Shown piece after piece: positions 13,579-25,700 of a DNA stretch of 64,000 bases (position 1 is its first letter; every line of letters begins with the position of its first letter). The translations under genes and the position numbers were made by a program. The stretch lies in NCBI GenBank assembly GCA_007844125.1, contig CM017567.1:12194428-12258427 (forward strand), read 5' to 3'. The notes under the pieces were generated by a model. The model saw nothing but the letters and a program-made list of their open reading frames with translations. It did no database searches and was not told the origin of the DNA. The stretch comes from Sinonovacula constricta. Its lineage: Eukaryota; Mollusca; Bivalvia; Cardiida; Solecurtidae.

Positions 13579-13713
13579 AGTTCTGGTTGGTCTGCAAATC
13601 GAGTGAGTGGGAAAACGTCTTGGACTGGACCACGCACGGTCGTCATTCCTAAAACTGACCGCGGCTTTGGATTTACTCTGCGACACTTTATCGTATACCC
13701 ACCAGGCCCACAG
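13579..13713 (+). CDS. ARHGAP21: ARHGAP21/23-like exon 1 in window: start of PDZ domain
   Basis: This 135-nt, phase 0-0 exon follows a pyrimidine-rich tract ending TTTTGCAG and precedes the donor CAG|GTAAGG. It encodes 45 residues ending ...[17 protein letters not shown]. The carboxylate-binding loop GFGF (13663-13674) is the PDZ signature. The stretch [13 protein letters not shown] matches vertebrate ARHGAP21 closely. The first 16 or so residues ([15 protein letters not shown]) are lineage-specific N-terminal sequence. No initiator codon lies in the exon itself, so at least one upstream coding or 5'-leader exon is expected. I could not place it in 1-13578. Confidence 0.93.
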
Positions 13714-14419
13714 GTAAGGATTCGCCCCAGTGTATGATAAATGAATGTTTGTGTTTTCCGGTGGAGATTATCTGACTTAAGGTACTAACTTCAAGTTGGA
13801 GTCCTACAAATTTCTCCAGGGTTCTCCTTGCTTCTATTAGCTTGGCTAAGTCTGAGAAAAATTGAGACTGCACTGGATGAAATAGGTCAGTGAAATAGAG
13901 AAGTTACTCATGGTGCACTTGTCTTGACTTAATTGGCCAGAATTTATCCTTCCAGTATTTATTATGGCTAGGTAGGTTCCCATATTGTATGGTATTCTGT
14001 TTTATTTTCTCATCTATTAATTGGACCAGAGGTTGTGTATTGGAAAAACACATGGCGTAGATATTGTTTATAAACAAATAGTTTTTTAGGGTAAGCTTGG
14101 CATTAAACTTTATGGCTTTGCACTCAAGGTTGTGCTTTGTTTTTTGCCTTTGATGAATGGGATGTGTTTAACATGCATATATATTGAGGGTTTGATAGCC
14201 TACAAAACTCGGATTGTTTGAACAGAAATGTCCGACTTGTTTAGACTGTAGTTCCAATTGAACATTTGCTTCATATCTTCTGGTATGAGAATGTCTGAAC
14301 ATATAGGTGGTTTATTTTGTATCAGATTGTTTTTTGTTTGTTTTATATATTTTACATCTCAGCAGCACAATTATGTTGTGATGTGCAGCTGTTATTAGTG
14401 GATGAAGACCTCTGACAAA

Positions 14420-14736
14420 CCGGACCTGGTAGCGCAATCGGTAGAGCGTCGGCTTGGGAGGCCCCGGGTTCGATCCCGGGCCGTGACATACCAAAGTCGT
14501 TGAAAATGGTAGTGGTATAGCTCCCTTGCTAACGCTCAAGCAAATATAAGGGTAGTTCCAAAACTGGTTGGCCTGGTGTCAGGGTAATGTGACTGGGTAT
14601 GGTATCATGCCAGGTGTTCACGGCATACTATACACAGTGAAGGCAGCACTATATCTGCTTAAAGTGGACACCGTCTCTTTAGATAACTGAAATACTGTTG
14701 GTGGGACGATAAACCCAATAAACAATAAACAAACAA
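14420..14736 (+). mobile_element. Intact tRNA-derived SINE with 12-bp target-site duplication
   Basis: The 5' head has an A-box region (TGGTAGCGCAATCGGTAGAGC) and a perfect B box (GGTTCGATCCC) in tRNA-like spacing. A family core of about 240 bp follows, ending GATAAACCCAATAAACAATA and an AAAC-rich tail. It is flanked by the perfect duplication ACCTCTGACAAA at 14408-14419 and 14737-14748. The intact internal promoter boxes and perfect duplication mark a recent insertion. It is non-coding; transposition would depend on a LINE elsewhere. Confidence 0.95.
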
Positions 14737-15358
14737 ACCTCTGACAAATGTCAAGTAGTACTACTATTGCACCATAGGTCAGCTGGAAGACCTCTCCACA
14801 TTCCAGCCTTGACAGGGACTCAAACTTGTATGGTGGTAGGCCAAGGAGTCAGTCGAGTTACAAGGTGGTTTTGTAAAAATATATCTGAAGCCTGAGTTTA
14901 AAACCATTTACAAATATGAGGAACTTAAATTTCCTGATAGTTAATAGAGTTAATAGTATAGTTTGCTTAGTAAATTTATTACTTTTGGGTGAACATTTTA
15001 CTTTATATTTCACATTACAAAAGCTCAAAACAATAAAACAATATCATGTTTCTTTTTTTTTTATATCCCCCCTTAATGCTTAGTTTAACTTCCCTATATT
15101 ACAAGCTTCACTAAGCTCTCTGTAACAAGAAATGCATGTAACTGTCAAATGTGAAGGATTACTTCATTTGCTGGTATTTACTGTAATAGGAGTAGACATG
15201 TTGTAGACTGACTGGCCCTAGCTTGTGTGCAAGAATTGAAAGTTATAAATTCAATCATATTTGAAAAACAAAATGCAACAGAGCTTTGGTTTGCTGTAGT
15301 ATTGATTAGTCTCATTTTCTTGGATATTTTTATTATTATTACCAGAGTGATACTATTT

Positions 15359-16515
15359 ATGCTCCCTGAAAACTTTCGGGGGAGCATATAGTCGCCGCCT
15401 TGTCCATCCGTCCGTCCGTCCGTCAGTCCGTCAGTCCGTCCGTACGTCCCATTCGTGTCCGGCCCATAACTTCGTTATTTGAAGTCGGATTTCGAAACTA
15501 TTTCACAGAAATGACCACCATGTTGAGACGACGTGTCGCGCGCAACATTTGGGTCCCTACCTTGCAGCCAAATCGTGTCCGGCCCATAACTTCGTTATTT
15601 GAAGTCGGATTTCGAAACTATTTCACAGAAATGACCACCATGTTGAGACGACGTGTCGCGCGCAACATTTGGGTCCCTACCTTGAAGGTCAAGGTCACAG
15701 CGTGACCTTGCAGCCACATCGTGTCCGGCCCATAACTTCGTTATTTGAAGTCGGATTTCGAAACTATTTCACAGAAATGACCACCATGTTGAGACGACGT
15801 GTCGCGCGCAACATTTGGGTCCCTACCTTGAAGGTCAAGGTCACAGCGTGACCTTGCAGCCAAATCGTGTCCGGCCCATAACTTCGTTATTTGAAGTCGG
15901 ATTTCGAAACTGTTTCACAGAAATGACCACCATGTTGAGACGACGTGTCGCACGCAACATTTGGGTCCCTACCTTGAAGGTCAAGGTCACGCCGCGACCT
16001 TGCAGAAAAATCGTGTCCGGCCCATAACTTCGTTTTTTGAAGTCGGATTTCGAAACTATTTCACAGAAATGACCAACATGTTGAGATGACTTGTCGCACG
16101 CAACATTTAAGTCCCTACCTTGAAGGTCAAGGTCACACCTCGTGTCCGGCTCATAACTTTGTTATTTGAAGTCGGATTTCGAAACTATTTCACAGAAATG
16201 ACCACCATGTTGAGACAACGTGTCACGCGCAACATTTGGGTCCCTACCTTGAAGGTCAAGGTCACAACATGACCTTGCAGCAAAACCTTGTCCGGCCCAT
16301 AACTTCGTTATTTGAAGTCGGATTTTACAACTGTTTTTGACAAACTACCCGGTTTGACCAGCTCTTGTTAAGTCATTGCCCTTTGTTTATGTTTATGTCT
16401 GATTTCATAGTACTACAACATTTTCAAAATAAACCTCAATATTCATACAACTAACCTTTTTTTGTGACAAAGTACCCATTCGGGGAGCATCACCCGTCTC
16501 TGACGGCCTCTTGTT
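15359..16515 (+). mobile_element. Helentron-like non-autonomous element with seven internal ~120-146-bp repeats
   Basis: The 5' end ATGCTCCCTGAAAACTTTCG closes a GC-rich hairpin (GGGGGAGCAT). The 3' part has the inverted copy TTCGGGGAGCATCA, a perfect short hairpin CCGTC-TCT-GACGG, and then CCTCTTGTTTT. Inside are seven copies of a unit starting at 'GGCCCATAACTTCG' (15461, 15581, 15727, 15873, 16019, 16148, 16294), mostly 146 bp apart. A (CGTC)n stretch (15405-15445) lies near the 5' end. Full-unit copies carry AGGTCAAGGTCA and its inverse. Open frames of 60-101 codons here come from the repeats and are not genes. Confidence 0.8.
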
Positions 16516-16599
16516 TTGTGTTATTCACAGTTTGTATAATATAATGGGAATATTTGGAAAAGTGTGTTTACATTTCACATACTTTCACTTATTGCTTTT

Positions 16600-16790
16600 A
16601 GATCATAGCACCCATCATCATCACAAATATTGTAACCATCATCACCTTATCATCATCTATCATCAAAATTAACATATTATCATCACCACGATACTCATTA
16701 TTACCCTCACCATAATTTTCATCATAATTTCCACCATCATTGTTATCAATAACATCATCATCGTCATCAACAACAAAGTCACCTTTATAA
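16600..16790 (+). repeat. Degenerate (CAT/ATC)n simple repeat
   Basis: The stretch is dominated by CAT and ATC triplets (ATCATCATCACAAATATTG and similar), interrupted throughout. The Asp-rich open frame on the minus strand is a by-product. Confidence 0.85.
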
Positions 16791-17510
16791 TCACCTTCCC
16801 AGCCCCGGTCATTAAGAACAACTTGTGCACCGATTGCCAACCTGATGACTCCAATGACTATACAACGCGTTACCATCTCTGACGTACAAACAATATATTT
16901 ATCACTTGGCACAATCATACTTTCTGACAAAAAAGATGAGTGAAGAATAAACAAAAAGGAAAAAAACAACCCAGAGGACTTAATGTTGCATAATTCTGAA
17001 CAAGCCGCTTCTGAGATCATACTGCACCTAGGACAACTTGGCAATCATCATGGCAGTTATTCCAAGTTCAAGGTCATAATGACAGGTCCTTAGATGAAAA
17101 GAGCTCCTAATCCATTTTTTATCATCCTGCAAATTCCAGCTCCGCATTCATTGGTCACACCAGACTGATAAGATTGATGACTTCCAGCATTGAACAATTT
17201 GGTTGAGAATTATGGCATATACATTAACAAGAAAGTTAAAAGCATGGTTTGGAAGTCAAGAAAATTCGCATGAGATACAAGCATGATTTGGAGATCAAGA
17301 AAATTAGCATGAGATATTGTTTTCAAAGAATAAACAAGCACCTGAAATACACCATTATTTACTGGATGGGCTTCCATGGTAATTTGGTGGTTGATGGTGA
17401 TAAACTGTGGATTTAGTCTGTCAGCTTGGAGGAGTTTACATCTTCATCAGTCTTCCATAGTGTACCTGCTTCCCCCATCTCTCTCCCTCATCACTATCCA
17501 GCTTCATTAG

Positions 17511-17692
17511 TTAACCCTTACCTTGCTACATTTGTTAAAAAACCAGACTTATGTTTAGTTATCTTTTTACAATGCTCAGCAGAAAAAAGTGTTGATCCTG
17601 ATCACACAGCTCCCAGCAGGGAATTGGCTGAACAGGATCTAAACTGTCTGCCAAAACAATATAAATACATGGCTGAGCAAGCTAAGGGTTAA
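17511..17692 (+). repeat. Palindromic 'CTGATCAG' repeat, full length (182 bp)
   Basis: It opens with TTAACCCTTACCTTGCT and closes with AGCAAGCTAAGGGTTAA. The centre is GTTGATCCTGATCACACAGC, TCCCAGCAGGGAATTGG, CTGAACAGGATCTAAACTGT. The whole unit is a diverged inverted repeat of about 90-bp arms. It lies about 100 bp before the 55-bp array whose unit resembles its core. A non-autonomous fold-back element is the likely origin; no transposase is seen. Confidence 0.8.
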
Positions 17693-17796
17693 GATCTTGT
17701 ACTTAATTCTTACTTGTTTGATTATAACTCAAACTGCAGGCAGTTTATTCATAATGACTGTATTGATAGAGACTTAACAGTCAGTAGTGGTTACTA

Positions 17797-20550
17797 TAAT
17801 CAGATGGCTTCTTATGTTGTACTGGCTGATCTCTGTCTACACTGTTTACCATGGTCCGATGGCTCCTAATGTTGTACTGGCTGATCTCTGTCTACACTGT
17901 TTACCATGGTCCGATGGCTCCTAATGTTGTACTGGTTGATCTCTGTCTACACTGTTTACCATGGTCCGATGGCTCCCAATGTTGGGCTGGCTGATCTCTG
18001 TCTACACTGTTTACCATGGTCAGATGGCTTCTAATGTTGAGCTGGCTGATCTCTGTCTACACTGTTTACCATGGTCCGATGGCTCCTAATGTTGTACTGA
18101 CTGATCTCTGTCTACACTGTTTACCATGGTCCGATGGCTCCTAATGTTGTACTGACTGATCTCTGTCTACACTGTTTACCATGGTCCGATGGCTCCTAAT
18201 GTTGTACTGGCTGATCTCTGTCTACACTGTTTACCATGGTCCGATGGCTCCTAATGTTGTACTGGCTGATCTCTGTCTACACTGTTTACCATGGTCAGAT
18301 GGCTCCTAATGTTGTACTGGCTGATCTCTGTCTACACTGTTTACCATGGTCCGATGGCTCCTAATGTTGGGCTGGCTGATCTCTGTCTACACTATGTACC
18401 ATAATCAGATGGCTCCTAATGTTGGGCTGGCTGATCTCTGTCTACACTGTGTACCATGATCAGATGGCTTCCAATGATGGGCTGGCTGATCTCTGTCTAC
18501 ACTATGTACCATAATCAGATGGCTCCTAATGTTGGGCTGGCTGATCTCAGTCTACACTATGTACCATGATCAGATGGCTTCCAATGATGGGCTGGCTGAT
18601 CTCTGTCTACACTATGAACATAATCAGATGGCTCCTAATGTTGGGCTGGCTGATCTCAGTCTACACTATGTACCATAATCAGATGGCTCCTAATGTTGGG
18701 CTGGCTGATCTCAGTCTACACTATGTACCATGATCAGATGGCTTCCAATGTTGGGCTGGCTGATCTAGGTCTACACTGTTTACCATAGTCAGATGGCTTC
18801 CAATGTTGTACTGGCTGATCTCAGTCTACACTGTGTACCATGATTAGATGGCATCCAATGTAGGACTGGCTAATCTCAGTCTACACCGTGTACCATAGTC
18901 AGATGGCTTCCAATGTTGTACTGGCTGATCTCAGTCTACACTGTGTACCATGATCAGATGGCTTCCAATGTTGTACTGGCTGATCTCAGTCTACACTGTG
19001 TACCATGATCAGATAGCTTCCAATGTTGGACTGGCTGATCTCAGTCTACACTATTTACCATGATCAGATGGCTTCCAATGTTGTACTGGCTGATCTCAGT
19101 CTACACTATGTACCATGATCAGATGGCTTCTAATGTTGGACTGGCTGATCTCAGTCTACACTATGTACCATGATCAGATGGCTTCTAATGTTGGGCTGGC
19201 TGATCTCAGTCTACACTGTTTACCATGATCAGATGGCTTCCAATGTTGGGCTGGCTGATCTCAGTCTACACTATGTACCATGATCAAATGGCTTCTAATG
19301 TTGGACTGGCTGATCTCATTCTACACTATGTACCATGATCAGATGGCTTCCAATGTTGGACTGGCTGATCTCAGTCTACACTATGTACCATGATCAAATG
19401 GCTTCCAATGTTGGACTGGCTGATCTCAGTCTACACTATGTACCATGATCAAATGGCTTCCAATGTTGGGCTGGCTGATCTCAGTCTACACTATGTACCA
19501 TGATCAGATGGCTTCTAATGTTGGGCTGGCTGATCTCTGTCTACACTATGTACCATGATCAGATGGCTTCCAATGTTGGGCTGGCTGATCTCAGTCTACA
19601 CTATGTACCATGATCAGATGGCTTCTAATGTTGGGCTGGCTGATCTCAGTCTTCACTGTTTACCATGATCAGATGGCTTCTAATGATGGGCTGGCTGATC
19701 TCAGTCTACACTATGTACCATGATCAGATGGCTTCCAATGTTGGGCTGGCTGATCTCTGTCTACACTATGTACCATGATCAGATGGCTTCCAATGTTGTA
19801 CTGGCTGATCTCTGTCTACACTATGTACCATGATCAGATGGCTTCCAATGTTGGGCTGGCTGATCTCAGTCTACACTATGTACCATGATCAGATGGCTTC
19901 CAATGTTGTACTGGCTGATCTCAGTCTACACTATGTACCATGATCAGATGGCTTCCAATGTTGTACTGGCTGATCTCAGTCTACACTATGTACGATGGTC
20001 CGATGGCTCCCAATGTTGGAATAGCTGATCTCAGTCTACAATGTGTACCATGATCAGATGGCACCTAATGTTGGACTGGCTGATCTCAGTCTACACTTTG
20101 TACCATGATCAGATGGCTGCCAGTGTTGGGCTGGCCGATCTCAGTCTACACTGTTTACCATGATCAGATGGCTTCCAATGTTGGGCTGGCTGATCTCAGT
20201 CTACAGTGTTTACCATGATCAGATAGCTTCCAATGTTGGGCTGGCTGTTCTCAGTCTACAGTGTTTACCATGATCAGATGGCTCCTAATGTTCGAATGGC
20301 TGATTTCAGTCTATGCTGTTTACCATGATCAGATGGCTCCTAATATTGGACTGGCTGATCTCAGTCTACAGTGTTTACCATGATCAGATGGCTCCTAATG
20401 TTGGACTGGCTGATCTCAGTCTACAGTGTTTACCATGATCAGATAGCTCCTAATGTTGCGCTGGCTGATCTCAGTCCACAGTATTTACCATGAATAGTTG
20501 GCTCCTAATCTTGTGCTGGATGATCTCAACTTACACTGTTTAGGTCAATG
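17797..20550 (+). repeat. 55-bp minisatellite, about 50 copies (2.7 kb)
   Basis: Head-to-tail 55-bp units of the form GATGGCTCCTAATGTTGTAC, then TGGCTGATCTCTGTCTACAC and TGTTTACCATGGTCC. Two subfamilies are spatially sorted. The first dozen or so copies have GGTCCGATGGCTCC and ATCTCTGTCTACACTGTTTACC. Later ones have TGATCAGATGGCTTCC and ATCTCAGTCTACACTATGTACC. A mixed zone lies at 18350-18700 and a degenerate tail at 20000-20550. This gradient is what unequal exchange and edge decay produce. The unit resembles the core of the dispersed palindromic repeat. Confidence 0.97.
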
Positions 20551-20879
20551 TTTAATCATTGTCTGCTAAGCAGGGTAAGAGTTAATGAGTTCTTGCTTTC
20601 TCAATGATTGATTAGTATACTGCTAGTGTTTTCTCCAATATTTTCAATCATGTGGATGTCCAGAATAGCAGCTTTATTTTTAACATACTGCCAAGCATCA
20701 TCAGTTGGGGTTCAAAATTTTTGAGAATATGATTTCTTTTACTGGTTTTAGATAAAAATCTTTTAACAGACCTGAAATGCTTGAGAGGATAAAGCATGGG
20801 TTTTACTGAGCTGAGGAGAGGAGAGCATTGCAAACAAGTATGGCTTAGAACTTTTGTATGCTGATTCGACTGCAAACTT

Positions 20880-21175
20880 TCAGTTAAGCGGGGTTTTTTG
20901 CTAATCTTTGGTGCATGTTGGTTTGACCGCAGACTTCCATTTAAATAAGTTTTCCAGCTAATCTTTAGTGCATGTTAGTGTGACGGCAAGCTTCCATTTA
21001 AGCAAGTTTTCCAGCTATTCTTTGGTGCATGTTGGTGTGATGGCAAGCCTCCATTTAAGCAAGTTTTCCTGCTCATCTTTGGTGCATGTTGGTTTGACTG
21101 CAAACCTCTGTATAAGCATTTTTTTCTGCTGATCTTTGGTGCATATTTGTTTTACTTTAAACTTTCGTTTTCCTG
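20880..21175 (+). repeat. ~58-bp degenerate tandem repeat, about 5 copies
   Basis: The motif CTTTGGTGCATGTTGGTTTG, then CTTCCATTTAAGCAAGTTTTCC, recurs at about 58-bp spacing and decays towards 21170. It begins about 330 bp after the 55-bp array and shows no similarity to it. Confidence 0.85.
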
Positions 21176-21231
21176 CTGAACTGCTGTGCTTTCATGACTT
21201 TGCTTCTATTCAAATGGCATATTCCTTTATA

Positions 21232-21457
21232 CCAAAGTCATAAAAAATGGTAGTTGTATAGCTTCCTTGCTAATGCTGAAGCAGATATAAAGGTAGTTCC
21301 ACGACTGGTTGGCCCGTTATCAGGATAAGGTGACTGGGTGAGCTATCATGCCAGGTATACACAGTGAATGCAGCACTATTTTTTCTGCTTCAAGCGGACA
21401 CAATCTACAGATAACTGAAATACTGTAGGTAGGATGATAAACCCAATAAACAAACAG
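21232..21457 (+). mobile_element. 5'-truncated SINE copy with 13-bp target-site duplication
   Basis: The copy starts inside the SINE core (CCAAAGTCATAAAAAATGG) and runs to ATAAACCCAATAAACAAACAG. The tRNA head is missing. It is flanked by the perfect duplication ATATTCCTTTATA (21219-21231 and 21458-21470). The duplication hugs the truncation point, so the head was never inserted. This is incomplete target-primed reverse transcription rather than later deletion. Confidence 0.93.
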
Positions 21458-22609
21458 ATATTCCTTTATAGCTAGAATTTACTAAACATGGGAACAAGGA
21501 ACATGGGACCAGGACAAGTAATTGTGTGTGAAATTTATATCAAAACAGGAGAGAAACTTAACAAAGATATTCTACCTGTCCTGACACACTGCCAGCCATG
21601 CCTTTAGTAGTGACATTGTGAACACAGAGTTGCAACAAATGGCATCCATGTTCAGTTTGGATTGACCTTTCACAATCAGTTCTTACATTTTTAATGCACA
21701 GAAAAAAAATGTTGCTTCATGTCTGTAGTCAAATACAAAAGGTCATTTGATAACTGTTTCAGTCTATTCACAATCAGTTTGTTAGTTTTATTTCAGGACT
21801 TAAGTTGGACCTGTGTCAGGATAGCTGACTGTGGAGTATCATGTGTTGTGTAATCTAAAATATGTGATTCTATAACAGTTTATAGAGTTGATTCAATATA
21901 TAAATTCCATTGCTTTATGTCCACTTGGCCTGCTATGCACAAGTCTATAAGAAGCTGGACCCAGTCTAAACAGAATCTATGCTATTTGCTGGTGAATCTT
22001 TATATGTCTTGTTACTTTGCATGTAGCAAATAATTAAGACAGAATTGTATATAAGTGTACCGTGATAAGTGTTCCTGAATTGTTGACTTTGTATCTGGAT
22101 AATGTGATGATGGGACAAACTGTTCATATCAGGTCAGAACAGTAAAAGCAGCACGCACATAACTTTAAAAAATCAAGACTATCATAATATCGGTTTTAGG
22201 GGAAAGTCAGCAGAAAGTCACTTTGCAGGAGAAAAGGAGGCCATTTTATTGAAAAAAAAAATTGTTCAAATCAAAGGAATCCCTGCAACTGCAGGGAATG
22301 AAAGAACAAGAATTTCTTTTATTCCTGTGTAACATGTGAGATCAATCAGACATGTTTCTGTTATAAAAACAGTGTTAGAAGAGGAGTAAAAGACAAGGTG
22401 GCAGCCATCAGACACCTGTAGGAAATTCCAACCTTCTTGTGTGAACAGCTTTCCCACAGAGCTTCCCTACCTCCTGCTGTGAGTGTCCCTTATAGTGCAG
22501 TTGAGCAATGTGCCATATGTGCCTGAAGTTCCAGGTTCGATTCCTGACCAGTATACAACCATGACTTTTTAATGGCATTGCTTAATGCACAGTATGCTAA
22601 TTTGTTATT

Positions 22610-22796
22610 AACCCAGACTAAGTCATCTTTTCTCATCTCTCATATTCATGCAAGTGTGCTTAGACATATTGGTTGATACTGAGCAGCAAATAGTACTGGT
22701 CCTAATCTGACAGTTCCCAGCACAGAGCTGCTTGATTTGGACCTACACTATTTGCCAAAGTTGTATTAATATCTGTTTAGTAAGCAAATGGTTAAG
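22610..22796 (+). repeat. Palindromic 'CTGATCAG' repeat, near full length
   Basis: The order is TTAACCCAGACTAAGTC, TGTGCTTAGACATATTGG, CAGCAAATAGTACTGGTCC, TCTGACAGTTCCCAGCACAG, GCTGCTTGATTTGGACCTAC, ACTATTTGCCAAAG, GTAAGCAAATGGTTAAG. The two halves are diverged inverted copies of each other. Same family as 17511-17692. Confidence 0.7.
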
Positions 22797-25700
22797 CTGT
22801 TTGTAAATGTGCATTTCATTTGGATGGGATTGAGGGCTGGTTTCACCAGATGCCAGGACACAACATGCTATGGCGGTAAGGACATCTTTATACACCAGTA
22901 TAAGCCTCATCGATATGAACATCATTTCCATATAAGAATGATTTAGTGGGATATCATATAAACTCTTCTCTTAGCTGCATCAGCAAAAATTAAATTCCTA
23001 TTGAGTCTTAATGCCTCCTGTAGAGAAGAGTTACCTCATTAACTTAACTTCACTGATTGAAGAGCACCTGCAAGATTACCTACCCTTGGCATGGATGGGG
23101 GAAGATTGCTTGCAGGCAGGAGTTGCTGGAGCTGTGGATTCTATCTACTATGAATACTACACATTCTTGTTACAATTATCATCACTGATTGCTGGATGAT
23201 TTCTGTGATTTCGGTCAGTGAGTTCTGCAAGCAAGACAATAATGTGGATGGACTGGGCTATCAGGGAACATGGCCAAATTTTGGCACCTTGTATTTTAAT
23301 CTGAACTGGAAATTCTGTCATTGTGCTCAGGATGGGACTTGCTTGATGTCAACATTTCATGTCAATGGTGTCAGGTTTGATGCTTATGTAAGTCTTTAGC
23401 GAGATGCTTCCATCAAAGTGTTGCTAGCATTAGTGCTGAAGTCATTTCTAGGAGAAGCATTTTGACAGGAAAGTAGGACTATAAAACAAGAGAAGTGTAA
23501 ACTCAGGAAAACTGGAAAGTTTAAAATGAGGAAATAAAGACATTAAATAAGTGGAAATAGAAAAATACATATTGAGCCCGTTTCTGGGTTTCTATGAATG
23601 GTTTATGCAGGAATTGACTCTGTGTACAATCTTTGCATAAAAATTGTGACTGTGATGCTCAAAAATGTTGTAATTTTCTAAATATAAAGGAATGAGTATA
23701 CATATTTAATATAGCTTAATCTTTTAAGTAACTTCTCAATGAACTTTTACTTTTCCCTCCTCCTGAAGTGAAGAGCAACCCTCACTGACTTTTTCTATCT
23801 ATATCATCTTTTAAGTCCCATCTTCAGATGTACTTTCATACCTTCTTAATAAGAGTACCTTTACCTTCAGACAACACAAACATACAATAATATTATGATG
23901 TAATCAATGGCTATCTTTACAGGTAAATCAACCCCAACAACACTACCAATACATAAATGACTTGAACAACAAGTTGTTGTTCCATATCTCGGTGATGGAA
24001 AGCCAATTGGTTTGAATGACGCTCAGATGTTAATTATGCATGTGATTAGGGTACTTCCTGGAAAACTGTTGCCAAAAAATAGGACACAGTCTACTGCTAT
24101 TGTACCAGCTATGTGACTGCATACTAAAGGTTGGAATATACGCAGACTTCATTTTTTTTTTCCTTTTCAAGTACCGTATCTAAGAGTACTGATTAATGTG
24201 GAATCTAGTGCTTGTTTTTTTGCGCTGGTTTTTACTTTTACTTTTCTGTAAGTACTTACTAGGATATACCTGGATAAAGATGCAAGAAGTTGGTGTGTTC
24301 TTTTTTTGCCTCCCTCATAACAATGTGCAGAATGCAGGTATCATTGTATAGTGGTGAGAGACATGGAATGTACTAAGGTTGGTGATGTGTTGTGGTGGGG
24401 AGGAAAAAACATTGGTGAGGGTAGATTATGATCTTAGTGGGGAAGGAAGGTTGGGGAAAAAAGATAGGAAAGATTGCTATCAGAAGATTTAATTTTCGAA
24501 AACTGTGGAAAGATGCTTCAGTAATGATGTTTATGTGAATCCCAGGTTAAATGTATTAAGCATCTTAATATAATGTGATAGGCAAAAACTACAAAAAGTG
24601 ATGAGACAAAAAAAAATCATTGGGGATACCAAGATGCATTTTTTTGCTTTTGTTTACCTACTTACAAGTCGGAAGCCATTCCAAAAGCATGAGTAAGAGT
24701 TTTTCTGTCATTGTCACACTTGATTCCATCTTTAGAGAAAGGAATTCATGTTTCAGATTGGTTGCCACCAAACGGGCGACTTGCACTTGTGGCTTCCATA
24801 GATAGAATCAGTGTTGGTTTTCTTTGCTTGGAATAGGGACCATAATTTTCGAAGGTTTGCTTCTATGCTGTGTCTAAGGATATTAATGTTAAATCAGGTG
24901 TTCGTCAATTATTAAGCTGAACAGTTTGAAATTATTTTTTTAAGTAATTTGTATTTTGAAAATTGCAAAATTGCATTTGTAAATATGTATATTAGTAAGA
25001 TGATAAAATTTCAATCTGGAGGTTTTTATGTTTCTGTTCAATAAAGATTCCATTAAATACTTTGTTATTCTATAGATAGGCATCAATAACAAATCATTAT
25101 TTTCTGGAGTCTGAAGTTTCTGTATGATATAAGGAAATAATTATTTTCTCTATTTTATAACAGTAATTTTGTATGAGTATTTCCCGAATCTTTTTTTAAT
25201 TCAACCATATTTTTTAAGAAAAGCATGACTGAAGTTGTGATAAAATGTGATAAAAAGTTATAACAATCCTCACATGAGAAGCACCTTTTCATTTTGGCCA
25301 GATATCTTGCCCTAAAACAATGGCATACTTCATGACTAATGCCCTGGAAGGAATCGTATGCTTTTGTATGATGCCAGACAGTAGGTGAAACTGAAAACTT
25401 TAGGTTAGGAACTGGCTTGTGTAACAACTTGTAGACTTCTGGCGTAATTTTTAAATCACTATGGCTTTTTTGAGGTATAACCATTGATTGTTGAAAAGAT
25501 GCAAAATGAAAATGGAAAAAGTTTATGTCTGACTGGAGAAAGGTGATCATACTTTGGACTTCAGATAATTTGAGATAATGAAAAAGACAAAGGATGTATT
25601 ATGGTCCAAAATAGTAAACAAAAACATTGATGTGATGGTGATGATAAATATTTATGAGAAAGAAATATTATATTAATGAATTGATGAATTGATTGTCAGA

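Noticed and set aside
14423..14495. Possible tRNA gene (A box, B box GGTTCGATCCC)
   Set aside because: No full cloverleaf with a matching acceptor stem; the stretch is the head of a 317-bp SINE with a target-site duplication and related copies nearby.
15400..16027. Open frames of 60-101 codons with repeated 'PITSLFEVGFRNYFTEM' peptides
   Set aside because: They arise from the 146/120-bp repeats of the Helentron-like element; no start context, splice sites or family resemblance.
16598..17044. 148-codon minus-strand frame rich in Asp
   Set aside because: Its Asp-rich part is the antisense reading of the (CAT/ATC)n simple repeat; the rest has no resemblance to a known protein.
17797..20550. 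CRISPR-like array
   Set aside because: Continuous head-to-tail 55-bp units without unique spacers in a eukaryotic intron: a minisatellite.
22500..22560. tRNA-like B box (GGTTCGATTCC) near 22530
   Set aside because: No A box, core or tail in the right places; at most a decayed fragment.
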